Shown here: positions 33,207-41,510 of the stretch, piece by piece
Numbering within the stretch: position 1 is the stretch's first letter
Layout of the letters: each line of letters starts with the position of its first letter
NCBI GenBank assembly: GCA_022822665.1
Contig: JAJEAR010000082.1
Coordinates: 1 to 64,000 of the forward strand
Reading direction: 5' to 3'
Length of the DNA stretch: 64,000 nt
DNA from: Alphaproteobacteria bacterium
GTDB taxonomy: Bacteria > Pseudomonadota > Alphaproteobacteria > Thalassobaculales > Thalassobaculaceae
Program-made: the position numbers and the translations under genes
The notes under the pieces: generated by a model
Database searches by the model: none
The model's input: only the letters and a program-made list of their open reading frames with translations
Told to the model about the DNA's origin: nothing

Positions 33207-34198
33207 GACACGGGCTCGGCGCGCCGGCTCACCATCAGGGCCGCCCGCCTGATCAGGTCCGCGGTGGCGTCGGGGCCGCGGACCTCCTCGCTGAGGGTCC
33301 GTCGCCACGACCGCGCGCCCGGCAGGCCCTGGAACAGCCCGGTCAGGTGCCGGGCGATGGCCTTCAGCGGGGTGCCCTCCGCCATTCGCCGCTCGGCGTA
33401 CCGGCTCATCGCGTCCGCCACCTCCCAGCGGTTGGGAACCGGTGCCGAGGGATGGAAGAGCAGGCGATCGACATCGGCGAGAACCCAGGGCGTGCGGTAT
33501 GCCGCCCGGCCCATCATCACCCCGTCAACCAGCCCGAGGTGTCCGGCCGCGTCCCCCAGCGTGGCGAGCCCGCCGTTGAGCACGATCACGAGGTCCGGCC
33601 GGCGTTGCTTCATCGCGTGCACCAGCGGGTAGTCGAGGGGAGGAACGCTCCGGTTCTCGGCCGGGGACAGTCCCGAAAGCCACGCCTTGCGGGCATGGAT
33701 GATGAAGACCGCGCAGCCCGCGGCGGCCACGGTGTCGATGAACCCCGGCAGTGCCTCGTGCGGATGCTGGTCGTCGACGCCGATCCGGCACTTGACGGTC
33801 ACCGGGACGCTGACCGCGCGCCGCATGGCGTCGATGCAGTCGGCTACCCGGTCCGGGTCGCGCATCAGGCAGGCGCCGAAGGTCCCGGACTGGACCCGGT
33901 CGCTCGGACACCCGACATTCAGGTTGATTTCGTCGTACTCCCAGTCCTCGGCGATGCGCGCACAGTCCGCCAGCGCCGTTGGATCCGATCCCCCGACCTG
34001 CACCGCCAGCGGATGTTCCGATGCGTCGAAGTCCAGCAGCCGGCGCCGGTCGCCGTGCAGGATGGCGCCGGTGGTGATCATCTGGGTGTAGAGCCGCGCC
34101 GAACGCGAGATCCGTCGCAGGAAGTACCGGTCGTGCCGGTCCGTCCAGTCCATCATCGGCGCGACGCAGAACCGGTAGGGCGAGGCGGGATCGATCAT
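33203..34198 (-). CDS. dusA: tRNA-dihydrouridine synthase A
   Basis: A 331-residue FMN-dependent tRNA-dihydrouridine synthase of the DusA group. Conserved parts are RFCVAPMMDWTDRHDRYFLR at residues 9-28, EINLNVGCPSDRVQSGTFGACLM with the catalytic Cys97, VTVKCRIGVDD, and FIIHARKAWLSGLSPAENR. It reduces U20/U20a in the tRNA D-loop. ATG 34198 lies about 100 bases from the divergent Xre antitoxin gene. The frame is open much further upstream, but that region carries the antitoxin promoter. Confidence 0.95.
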   Translation of the reverse strand: MIDPASPYRFCVAPMMDWTDRHDRYFLRRISRSARLYTQMITTGAILHGDRRRLLDFDASEHPLAVQVGGSDPTALADCARIAEDWEYDEINLNVGCPSDRVQSGTFGACLMRDPDRVADCIDAMRRAVSVPVTVKCRIGVDDQHPHEALPGFIDTVAAAGCAVFIIHARKAWLSGLSPAENRSVPPLDYPLVHAMKQRRPDLVIVLNGGLATLGDAAGHLGLVDGVMMGRAAYRTPWVLADVDRLLFHPSAPVPNRWEVADAMSRYAERRMAEGTPLKAIARHLTGLFQGLPGARSWRRTLSEEVRGPDATADLIRRAALMVSRRAEPVS

Positions 34199-34318
34199 GG
34201 CGCGCAACCTAGGCGAAACCGTCGCCGGATTGAAGGGGCAGCGGCGCGAGACGGGGACTTGATTCGATAGACAGAACAGACAGATACTATAGCAGACCAT
34301 GACCCTTGGAGAAATGTC

Positions 34319-35185
34319 GTGGCTGCGAAAGCCCCAAGCGTGCAGATCGAATTGTCCCATACGCTTGAACGCGTTGCCCAACAGTTTGACGAAAAGCGTG
34401 CCCAGGTGCTGGCATCGCACGCCGATCTCGTCCATTGGGCTCTCAGCGCCGCGGCCGAACCCTTTATGGCCAACCCCGACGCACCGGACCCGGGACATCT
34501 GGAGCACATCCAAGTCGTCTCTGTCCTCTTGCCCAGTTCGCCCGGCAGTCCACCTCTGACAATCGCATTAAACCCGCTGGCGCCGCCTTCTGATGGCCTA
34601 ACGCTCCAACTCTCCGCACTGCCTGTCGCACTTACACCCCGTGAAGTGGAAGTCCTCGCACGCCATCCCCCCGACCTCCAATCGGCTCTCAAAGCCGCTG
34701 CCGCCTCGCTTATCCAAAAAACCCAACCGGACACCGAGTTCGCTCCCGCACTCTCCGTCACTGAAGTTGTTGGAGATCCCCACGTGCGCCTGGTCCCGGC
34801 CGCTGAAGCCCGCCGGCGCATGCAGGAGCGGGCCGGGACAGCAGTTTTGGAAGAGCTACTGAGTTCGGACGAAATCGCCATGCGTCTCGGTCTGAAGACC
34901 CGGCAATCGGTCCATGACTGGATGAGGAAAGGGCGGCTTCTCGGCTGGCAGGGCGCCAAGCGCGGATATGTTTTTCCGGCTGGCCAGCTCGACGACCGTA
35001 ACCGGCCGCTCGACGGCCTGCAGCACATAGGACAGCTGTTCGGCGATGCCTATGCGGCCTGGGCCTGGATGACCACGCCGAAAACTGCACTTGATGGTGA
35101 AACTCCCCACGCGCTGCTCGTCCGCGGCGATCTTGACCGCGCAGTGGAGATTGCAGAAGGAGATCTTCAGGGCGATTTCGCGTGA
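34319..35185 (+). CDS. Xre/MbcA/ParS-type antitoxin with HTH domain (partner of RES toxin)
   Basis: A 288-residue protein. Residues ~180-215 form a helix-turn-helix (LLSSDEIAMRLGLKTRQSVHDWMRKGRL). The C-terminus (DAYAAWAWMTTPKTALDGETPHALLVRGDLDRAVEIA) is the Xre/MbcA/ParS toxin-binding domain of RES/Xre systems. The N-terminal ~150 residues are an uncharacterised extension. GTG 34319 has GGAG eight bases upstream and follows an AT-rich promoter region. Its stop overlaps the RES gene start by four bases. The reading frame is intact. Confidence 0.85.
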   Translation: MAAKAPSVQIELSHTLERVAQQFDEKRAQVLASHADLVHWALSAAAEPFMANPDAPDPGHLEHIQVVSVLLPSSPGSPPLTIALNPLAPPSDGLTLQLSALPVALTPREVEVLARHPPDLQSALKAAAASLIQKTQPDTEFAPALSVTEVVGDPHVRLVPAAEARRRMQERAGTAVLEELLSSDEIAMRLGLKTRQSVHDWMRKGRLLGWQGAKRGYVFPAGQLDDRNRPLDGLQHIGQLFGDAYAAWAWMTTPKTALDGETPHALLVRGDLDRAVEIAEGDLQGDFA

Positions 35186-35785
35186 CGCGTGGCTACCGGC
35201 CGGAACTCCTCCGATCCGGATTGTCGAATTTCCATCTACTCTCAGCTTACAGGATCATCGATCGACGCCACAGCACCATACCGCTCGGGGCGATCCCGAC
35301 GCGCAGCCGCTTCAGCGATCCCGATCGGCATTATTCCGTCCTCTACGCAGCAGGGACGATACGCTGCGCAGTCTGGGAAGTCCTCGTCCGGAACCGATTT
35401 GCGCGGCGTGGTGCCCGCCCTCCTGCCCCGTGCGGATGTCGAAGCCCGTGTCGTCGTGTCCATCATTTCCAGCCGCCATCTTTCGCTGATCGATCTCAGG
35501 AACGACGGGGCAGTCCGCATCGGAGCTCCGCCGGCAGTCGCTCATGACGGTAACCACGCCGCCGGACGCGCACTTTCCCGCGCCGTTCACGCTCTCGTAC
35601 CGGAGGCAGACGGCTTCATCTTCAAATCGCGCTTTACCGGCCATGATTGCTTCGCTGTATTCGAGAGGGCGTTCCACAAGTTGCTCGCGATCGACGTGCG
35701 ATCTCTCACGATGCACGCGGATTTCCTCGACGCTCTGGACGACTACGACATCCGGCTTACGGCGCCGCCCGGCAAACTCGCCTGA
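35182..35785 (+). pseudogene. RES-domain NAD+-degrading toxin, single-base frameshift
   Basis: GTG 35182 begins a RES-domain protein. LLSAYRIIDRRHSTIPLGAIPTRSRFSDPDRHYSVLYA and VWEVLVRNRFARRGAR follow in frame 1. The rest of the domain (LLPRADVEARVVVSIISSRHLSLIDLRNDGA through DDYDIRLTAPPGKLA, ending at 35785) is in another frame. Removing one C from the CCC at about 35418-35420 joins the parts smoothly (RRGAR-LLPRADVE). RES toxins deplete NAD+. Either the toxin is truncated, leaving only the antitoxin active, or this is a homopolymer sequencing error. Confidence 0.82.
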
Positions 35786-36002
35786 CAGCCTCTGCGGCCG
35801 TTCTTTCGTGCACGCCTGGTAATGGGTGGAGACGGGACAGACGCGGCGAGTCAATCTGGCATCTCTCTTCATGTGTCAGGTGGTGGTAGCTCGACAGCAT
35901 GACAGTCTCCCGGCTTCAACACTGGGACTGTCGCCGCTAACTGACCTTCACGCAACATAATGTGCGCAGGACACAGCTTCCCACCAGTTGTGGAGTTGCA
36001 CT

Positions 36003-36743
36003 TCAGAGTGGCACGGGGGAGTCCTCGCGAACTCCCGCCGCAATGTAGCCGCCGTCGACGAACAGGATGTGGCCGGTGACGTATCGCGCCTCCTCCCCGG
36101 CCAGGAACGTGGCGGCATCGGCCATTTCCTCCGGCGTGCCGTAGCGGCCCGCCGGGATCATCCGGCAGTAGTTCGACCGGGTGGCCTCGGTGTGGTGGAT
36201 GCGCGTGAGCTCGGTTTCAACCGGCCCCGGCGCCAGCGCGTTGACGGTGATCCCCAGTGGCGCCAGTTCGTGCGCCGCATGCCGGGTCAGGTGGATCACG
36301 CCGGCCTTCGAGGTGCCGTAGGAGGTGCGGCCCACACCCGCGCGTTCGCCCGAGATCGAGGCCACGTTCACGATGCGCCCGTATCGCTGCGTGGCCATCA
36401 CCCGTGCCGCCGCCTGGGAAATCCATAGTGTTCCGTGCAGGTTGACCCGGAGTACGTGATCAAACTCCTCCGCGGTCACGTCGAGAAAGTTGGTGGAGGC
36501 GGCAATGCCGGCGGCATTGACCGCGATGTCGAGTCGCCCGTGCCGGCGAACCGTTTCCTCGACCAGCCAGCGCGCGGCCCCGGGGTCGCCGACGTCGGCC
36601 CCGATCGCGTCGTCCCCCAGCGATGAGGTGTCGAGGTCGCTCGGCACCACAGTCGCTCCCTCGGCCCTGAACCGGGTTGCAATCGCCGCCCCGATCCCGC
36701 CAGCCGCGCCGGTGACCACCGCGATCCGCCCATCAAGCCGCAT
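36003..36743 (-). CDS. SDR-family oxidoreductase (classical, FabG-like)
   Basis: A 246-residue classical short-chain dehydrogenase. TGAAGGIGAAIATRF is the cofactor loop near residues 11-25; NAAG, NVASISGE (Ser), and Tyr-x-x-x-Lys as TSYGTSKAG are all present. PGPVETELTR and a GHILFVDGGY C-terminus are standard. Lack of a downstream partner leaves the substrate unknown. ATG 36743 is preceded by GGAGGAGCGGGAAC. Overall catalytic features are complete, unlike the two variant SDRs at 21952 and 24053. Confidence 0.9.
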   Translation of the reverse strand: MRLDGRIAVVTGAAGGIGAAIATRFRAEGATVVPSDLDTSSLGDDAIGADVGDPGAARWLVEETVRRHGRLDIAVNAAGIAASTNFLDVTAEEFDHVLRVNLHGTLWISQAAARVMATQRYGRIVNVASISGERAGVGRTSYGTSKAGVIHLTRHAAHELAPLGITVNALAPGPVETELTRIHHTEATRSNYCRMIPAGRYGTPEEMADAATFLAGEEARYVTGHILFVDGGYIAAGVREDSPVPL

Positions 36744-36812
36744 GTTCCCGCTCCTCCTGTCCTCTCCGGGGCGAGTGTCACGCGAACCGGGCCGCCCGGG
36801 CAACCCGCCCTG

Positions 36813-37943
36813 TCAGTCCCGGTGCCGCAGCAGGGCCGAGGCGGGAAGGGCCGCGACACACAGGACCGCCATCACCCAGAACGCGTCGGCGCCGATCCGG
36901 TCGAACAGCATGCCCGCGACCGGCATCATGCAGCCCCCGATGACCCCGCCGACCAGCGCGTAGTACAGCGCCTGACCGGTGGCCGCGCGGGCGGGCGGGA
37001 CCACGCGGGCGAGGAAGGTCATGGCGCCGAGATGGGCCGCGGCGAAGGTCGCGGCGTGCAGCAGCTGGGCGGCGAAAATGACGGGGACCGTGTCCGCGAC
37101 CGCCAGCAGCGGCCAGCGGATCACGCCGGCGAGTGCCGCCAGCGCCAGCAGGTGGTGCGCGCCCAGCCGCATCCTGCCCATGACCGCGAACAGGACGATC
37201 TCGGCAAGCACGCCGGCGGTCCAGAACAGGCCGATGGTGAATTCGCTGATCCCGATCGAGCGCCAGTGCAGCGAGGCGAAGCCGTAGAGCACGGTGTGAC
37301 TGGCCTGGATCAGACCCGCCACCAGGACCAGCACCGCGAGCCGGCGGGCGAGCTGCACCCACTCGCGGCGTTCCGGCCGCTTGGTTCCCGGTAATTGTGC
37401 CCGTTCCGGTGCACACCAGCAGCCGAGTGCCACCAGTCCGCTTGCAACCGCCATCATCCAGACCACGGACTCCGCCTGCCAGATCCCGAGGACCCAGCCC
37501 ACCCCCAAGGTCGCGCAGATGAAGCTGACCGAACCCCACAGCCGCATGCGGCCGTAGTCGTAGCCGGACCTGGCGGCGTGCGACAGGGCAACACTCTCCA
37601 TGACCGGGAGAATCGGGTGCTTGCAGGCGGCGATGGCGGCACTGACCACGAGGATCGGCCAGAAACCGTCTACTCCGGTGAGCGCGAGGTAGCCGGCCGC
37701 GGCAAGAATACCGAGCAGGGCGGTGGGAAGGCGGGTCCGGCCGGTCCGGTCGACGAGGCGCGCCATCAGCGGTTCCGCGGCGACCTTGATCCAGAAGGCC
37801 GCGGCAAGGACCAGGCCGATCTGGGCCGCGTCGAGGCCGCGGGCGTCGAGCCAGAGCGGCCAGAACGGCAGCAGGATACCGATGGCAAGGAAGTAGGCGG
37901 CGTAGACCGCCGACAGGCGCCAGAAACCGGAGCGCCGCTCCAT
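36813..37943 (-). CDS. MFS transporter, HcaT/LacY-like subgroup
   Basis: A 376-residue major facilitator with about twelve hydrophobic helices. The start MERRSGFWRLSAVYAAYFLAIGILLPFWPLWLDARGL and the loop DRTGRTRLPTALLG between helices 2 and 3 are MFS_1-like. The pattern resembles 3-phenylpropionate permease (HcaT) and nucleoside symporters. The substrate is unknown. It lies nine bases downstream of the fzlA-like stop (same strand), so it could be read from the same transcript. Confidence 0.86.
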   Translation of the reverse strand: MERRSGFWRLSAVYAAYFLAIGILLPFWPLWLDARGLDAAQIGLVLAAAFWIKVAAEPLMARLVDRTGRTRLPTALLGILAAAGYLALTGVDGFWPILVVSAAIAACKHPILPVMESVALSHAARSGYDYGRMRLWGSVSFICATLGVGWVLGIWQAESVVWMMAVASGLVALGCWCAPERAQLPGTKRPERREWVQLARRLAVLVLVAGLIQASHTVLYGFASLHWRSIGISEFTIGLFWTAGVLAEIVLFAVMGRMRLGAHHLLALAALAGVIRWPLLAVADTVPVIFAAQLLHAATFAAAHLGAMTFLARVVPPARAATGQALYYALVGGVIGGCMMPVAGMLFDRIGADAFWVMAVLCVAALPASALLRHRD

Positions 37944-37951
37944 GCGGCGGG

Positions 37952-38620
37952 TCAGAAGTCGATGTCGGCGTAATGGGGAGGCGGCCGCTGCCCGGGTATG
38001 ACATCACCCAGCAGCGACTGGAAACTCGGTCGCGACTTGACGCGGGAATACCAGTTCTTGGCGTCGAGGTGATCGTGCCACGGCACATCACCGAGGTAAT
38101 CGAGACACGACAGGTGGGCGGCTGCCGAGATGTCGGCGAGCGAGAACTGGTTGCCGCCAAGCCAGTTCCGCTCCTCGGCCAGCAGGTTGATGTAGGACAG
38201 GTGCAGGTCGATGTTGGTGTATCCGGTCCGGATCCTCGCACTGTCGGGCTCGGTCCGGCCGGTGAGGTGGCGACTGAGCTTCTCTCCGACCAGCCGGCTC
38301 GTGACCTCTTCATGGAACTTGCAATCGAACCAGGCGCACAGGCGCCTGATCTCGGCACGCGCCGCCGGGTGCGAGGGCAGCAGCGGTACCGAGGTCAGGG
38401 TCTCTTCAAGGTACTCGGCAATGACCTGGGAGGGAGAGAGCGCCAGTTTGCCCGGTTCGTGCAGGACCGGCACCTCGCCCGCCGGATTGATGTGCAGGAA
38501 CTCCTGTCGCTTGAGCCACGGCTGCTCGGTGACCAGTTCGGCCTCGATCTGTTTTTCCGCGAGGATGATCCGGACCTTGCGGCTGAACGGGTCGAAGGGA
38601 AGGTGATACAGGATCGGCAT
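37952..38620 (-). CDS. fzlA: FtsZ-binding GST-fold protein FzlA
   Basis: A 222-residue GST-fold protein that closely fits FzlA, the alphaproteobacterial FtsZ-filament-binding division factor. Family-specific features are SRKVRIILAEKQ, LHINPAGEVPVL, the LCAWFDCKFHEEVTSRLVGEKL helix, LSCLDYLGDVPWHDH, YSRVKSRPSFQSLLGD and the C-terminal PPPHYADIDF, which is characteristic. FzlA acts with FtsZ in constriction rather than as a glutathione transferase. ATG 38620 is preferred; an in-frame GTG two codons upstream at 38626 is possible. Confidence 0.85.
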   Translation of the reverse strand: MPILYHLPFDPFSRKVRIILAEKQIEAELVTEQPWLKRQEFLHINPAGEVPVLHEPGKLALSPSQVIAEYLEETLTSVPLLPSHPAARAEIRRLCAWFDCKFHEEVTSRLVGEKLSRHLTGRTEPDSARIRTGYTNIDLHLSYINLLAEERNWLGGNQFSLADISAAAHLSCLDYLGDVPWHDHLDAKNWYSRVKSRPSFQSLLGDVIPGQRPPPHYADIDF

Positions 38621-38706
38621 TGGCACAATCGCACCAGGCAGGTCGCAACCGGCCGAAACAATATCAGCAGCGACCGGGTGCTGTCACACGCCGTTCCCGC
38701 CGGTCG

Positions 38707-39216
38707 TCAGATCGGAATGACCAGCAGGACGTCGATGCGGCGCGACTCGAGCACCACCGTGCGCGAGCGAAGCAGCGGCCGCTCGCGTCCCGTCACGATC
38801 TCGTCCTGGTACCGGCCGGCGGCAAACAGGATCGACTCGCCATTCTGCATGGTGCGGATGACGGAAAAGTTGGTGCGTGCGGCCACCAGGTCCGGGGCCA
38901 CGAGACGCAGCCTCGATGGTCCCAGCAGGTGGCAGTAGGTGTGCGGCTCGAAGATGTTGGCGGTCCGCAACGCCTTGATCCGGTCCTCGAGCATGCCGCG
39001 GCTGGCGCAGGCCATGATGCCGATCGGCATGCCGGCCTCCTCGCTCTCCCGGGTGGTGATGCGGTAGGTCGCCTGCTCGGTGAAGAACTGTGCCCAGGCC
39101 TCGAGCCGGTCGTCATCGATCGCGTGCGCGACATCGAGCAGGAAGTCGCAGATCCGCGCGCGCAGCGCCGGGTCGACCGGCAGTTCCTCCCGGTCCGGAT
39201 TATCCTGCTCAGCCAA
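38707..39216 (-). CDS. Ring-hydroxylating dioxygenase beta subunit (small subunit)
   Basis: A 169-residue SnoaL/NTF2-fold beta subunit of a Rieske oxygenase. RARICDFLLDVAHAIDDDRLEAWAQFFTEQATYRITTRE is the family N-terminus. Its PHTYCHLLGPSRL region, YQDEIVTG and SRTVVLESRRIDVLLVIPI C-terminus are all typical. The start appears to be TTG 39216, which overlaps the alpha-subunit stop (TTGGCTGA) with GGGAG about nine bases before. No ATG in frame fits. It associates with the alpha subunit in an alpha-beta oligomer. Confidence 0.87.
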   Translation of the reverse strand: MAEQDNPDREELPVDPALRARICDFLLDVAHAIDDDRLEAWAQFFTEQATYRITTRESEEAGMPIGIMACASRGMLEDRIKALRTANIFEPHTYCHLLGPSRLRLVAPDLVAARTNFSVIRTMQNGESILFAAGRYQDEIVTGRERPLLRSRTVVLESRRIDVLLVIPI

Positions 39217-40480
39217 GACCCATGATCTCCCTGTACCCCTGCCAGAAACCGCGGATCGCCACCTCTGTGGCGCGCGATCCCTCGCTCGACTCGACCGTGG
39301 TCCCTCCCATCTCCATGAATGCCCTGTCACCGGGCGTGCTGCCGCGGGTTCCGCGTTGCACGAACTCGTTGATGCAACCGTCCTCGAGGCTGACCAGGCC
39401 GGCAGCCCCGGTGAGATTGGCCTGCATGACCCGCATCTGCTGCTCGTCGTCCTCGTCGTCCGCATAGCCGAGGTACATCCAGAACAGTTCGGTCCGGTCC
39501 ACGCCGCGCGGGGTGAACCAGCGCACCGCGAGCGAGTTCAGGGTGAACTGGATGGTGAGCGTCGGGAACAGCGCCTGGATCGCGTGGGTGATGCCGTCGT
39601 CGAACTCCTCCCAGGTCTCCAGCAGTTCGGGACCGTTGAGCCGCGACTCGTAGTTGGCCGAGTGCACCTCGGCGGCAGTGTATTCCTCCGCCGCCTCGAA
39701 GGTGGCGCGCCGGGCGAATGACAGGTGGTGCCAGGGTTGCGGCGCGTCGGCGATGCGGATGCCGCCGTCCATGTCGAGCCGGTTGATCCTGAAAGTGGTG
39801 TAGAAGGTATGGAGCAGCGTGGCGTGGTAGGAATCGCGCACGTTCTCGGCGTAGAGCTTCCAGTTGTTGTGGATCATCTGGCTGTGATAGCCGAGCAACC
39901 GCAGCGGCCGCGACAGGTTGCGCTGCAGGATGCGGCACATCGCCGGGCCGAAGAAGGTCTCGACGTCGGGCGTGTCCGCGTGGAAGGTCCCGAAGACGAT
40001 ACCGGCGTAGACCTCGGTGCGAATCGGCTGCAGCCGGTGGTCGCTGGTCCGGAATGTCTTCGGCATTCCGCCCTTGCCCTTCAGCCCGTCACGGAACGCC
40101 AGCCCCATGAGCCGGCCCTCCAGGTCGTAGGTCCAGGAGTGGTAGACGCAGGACAGCGTCTTCGCGTTGCCGCGCTCCTTGTGACAGACCAGCGCGCCCT
40201 TGTGGGCACAGCGGTTGACCATCGCATGGATGTCACCTGTCCGGTTGCGGGTCACGATGATGGGGGTCTCGCCCACGAACCCGGTGCGGTAGTCCCCGGG
40301 ATTGGCGACCTCGAGTTCGAGGCACAGGAAGTGCCAGACCGGACCGCGGAAGATACGCTCCTGCTCCATCGCGTAGATCTGAGGGTCGGAAAACAGCTGG
40401 TACGGAACCCGGCTCACCCCTTCCTCGGGCCAGGAAATCGGCGCCGTTCCGGCGCTCGTCTGTGCTGTGTCGGTCGACAT
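39209..40480 (-). CDS. Rieske non-heme iron oxygenase, alpha subunit
   Basis: A 423-residue alpha subunit. The Rieske cluster motif is NRCAHKG (Cys91, His93) and SCVYHSW (Cys111, His114). The catalytic domain has NNWKLYAENVRDSYHATLLHTFY, giving the bridging Asp and two His ligands. Electrons come from a ferredoxin/reductase not encoded here. The class dihydroxylates aromatics or hydroxylates/demethylates other substrates. It is divergent from the hydrolase/LLM/SDR operon starting at 40728. Both strands probably belong to one catabolic island. Confidence 0.92.
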   Translation of the reverse strand: MSTDTAQTSAGTAPISWPEEGVSRVPYQLFSDPQIYAMEQERIFRGPVWHFLCLELEVANPGDYRTGFVGETPIIVTRNRTGDIHAMVNRCAHKGALVCHKERGNAKTLSCVYHSWTYDLEGRLMGLAFRDGLKGKGGMPKTFRTSDHRLQPIRTEVYAGIVFGTFHADTPDVETFFGPAMCRILQRNLSRPLRLLGYHSQMIHNNWKLYAENVRDSYHATLLHTFYTTFRINRLDMDGGIRIADAPQPWHHLSFARRATFEAAEEYTAAEVHSANYESRLNGPELLETWEEFDDGITHAIQALFPTLTIQFTLNSLAVRWFTPRGVDRTELFWMYLGYADDEDDEQQMRVMQANLTGAAGLVSLEDGCINEFVQRGTRGSTPGDRAFMEMGGTTVESSEGSRATEVAIRGFWQGYREIMGLG

Positions 40481-40727
40481 CGCGATCCTTCCGGGCTATC
40501 CGTGTCGCAAGCCCCGATCAGACCCCAAAGCCGTGGCGCGATCAAGTCGCAGGCTCCCGGGCAATCACGTGGCTGATGCCTGTGGAACGGCCGGGCCTCC
40601 GGCACCGGGAACCGGACTGGCGGCGGCTTGACAGGCCGCCTGGAAGGCGAACCAATGTGGCGCGGCTTGGCGGGGCGCGGTGCGCCTGTCCCCATGCCGG
40701 GTGCCGGAGAGGTCAACGAGCGAGCCC
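40481..40727. promoter_or_regulatory. Divergent promoter region of the Rieske and hydrolase operons
   Basis: The 247 bases between divergent starts must contain both promoters. No regulator gene adjoins, and I found no convincing palindromic operator. A GGAGAGG sequence ahead of ATG 40728 is 17 bases away, a little long. Confidence 0.35.
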
Positions 40728-41510
40728 ATGGAACTGAAACAGCGCGTGATCCGGGACGTGACCGTCGCGTTCCTCGAGGAGGGAAGGGGCAGGCCGCTGG
40801 TCTACCTGCACGGCGGTTTCGGGCTGGCGGGTCACGAAGCCTTCATCGGGCACCTGGCCGAACGCTTCCGGGTGATCGCCCCGGATCTGCCGGGATTCGG
40901 CGCGACGGAGCTTCCCCGCAGCTGGAACGTGGTGGACGACCTTGCCTGTTTCGGGCTCGACCTGCTGGCGGAGTTCGGCCTTGATGACGCCCTGTTGGCC
41001 GGCTCGTGTCTCGGCGGCTGGGTTGCCGCCGAGATGGCGGTGCGCTCGACGGGGCGGATCCGCGGACTGGTGCTGATCGACGCGACGGGACTGAAGTTCG
41101 GTGATCACCTGACCCGCGAGATCGCCGACATCCACGCGATGGGCGAAGCGGAACAGGCCGAAACCCTCTACGCCGATCCGTCCCGGGCACGCCGCGACAC
41201 CACCGCGATGAACGACCAGGAACTCGCGGCGCTGGCGCAGAACCGCGAGAGTTTCGCACTGTTCGGCTGGAAGCCCTACATGCACAACCCCGTGCTGCGG
41301 CGCTGGGTGCACCGGATCGACGTGCCGGCACTGGTGGTGTGGGGCGAGCGGGACCGCATGGTGACACCCGACTACGGCCGCAACTGGGCCGCGGCGTTGC
41401 CGGATGCAACCTTCGAGCTCATTCACGATGCCGGACACTATCCGGCGGTCGAGCAGCCGGGCGCGAGTGCGGGCAGGATCATCAGCTGGAGCGAGGAGAC
41501 GGTGTCATGA
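40728..41510 (+). CDS. Alpha/beta-hydrolase-fold protein with Cys at the nucleophile elbow
   Basis: A 260-residue MhpC-like alpha/beta hydrolase-fold protein. YLHGGFGL (oxyanion loop), PGFGATELP, the elbow AGSCLGGWVAAEMA and WGERDRMVTP, then HDAGHYPAVEQPG. The elbow G-x-C-x-G places Cys94 where Ser is normal. Related to the gene at 2098 (shared GWxAAEMA, WKPYM, AGHY motifs), but that one has Gly. The LLM monooxygenase starts inside its stop (ATGA, 41507-41510). It probably hydrolyses a C-C or ester bond in a product of the LLM or Rieske oxygenase. Confidence 0.87.
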   Translation: MELKQRVIRDVTVAFLEEGRGRPLVYLHGGFGLAGHEAFIGHLAERFRVIAPDLPGFGATELPRSWNVVDDLACFGLDLLAEFGLDDALLAGSCLGGWVAAEMAVRSTGRIRGLVLIDATGLKFGDHLTREIADIHAMGEAEQAETLYADPSRARRDTTAMNDQELAALAQNRESFALFGWKPYMHNPVLRRWVHRIDVPALVVWGERDRMVTPDYGRNWAAALPDATFELIHDAGHYPAVEQPGASAGRIISWSEETVS

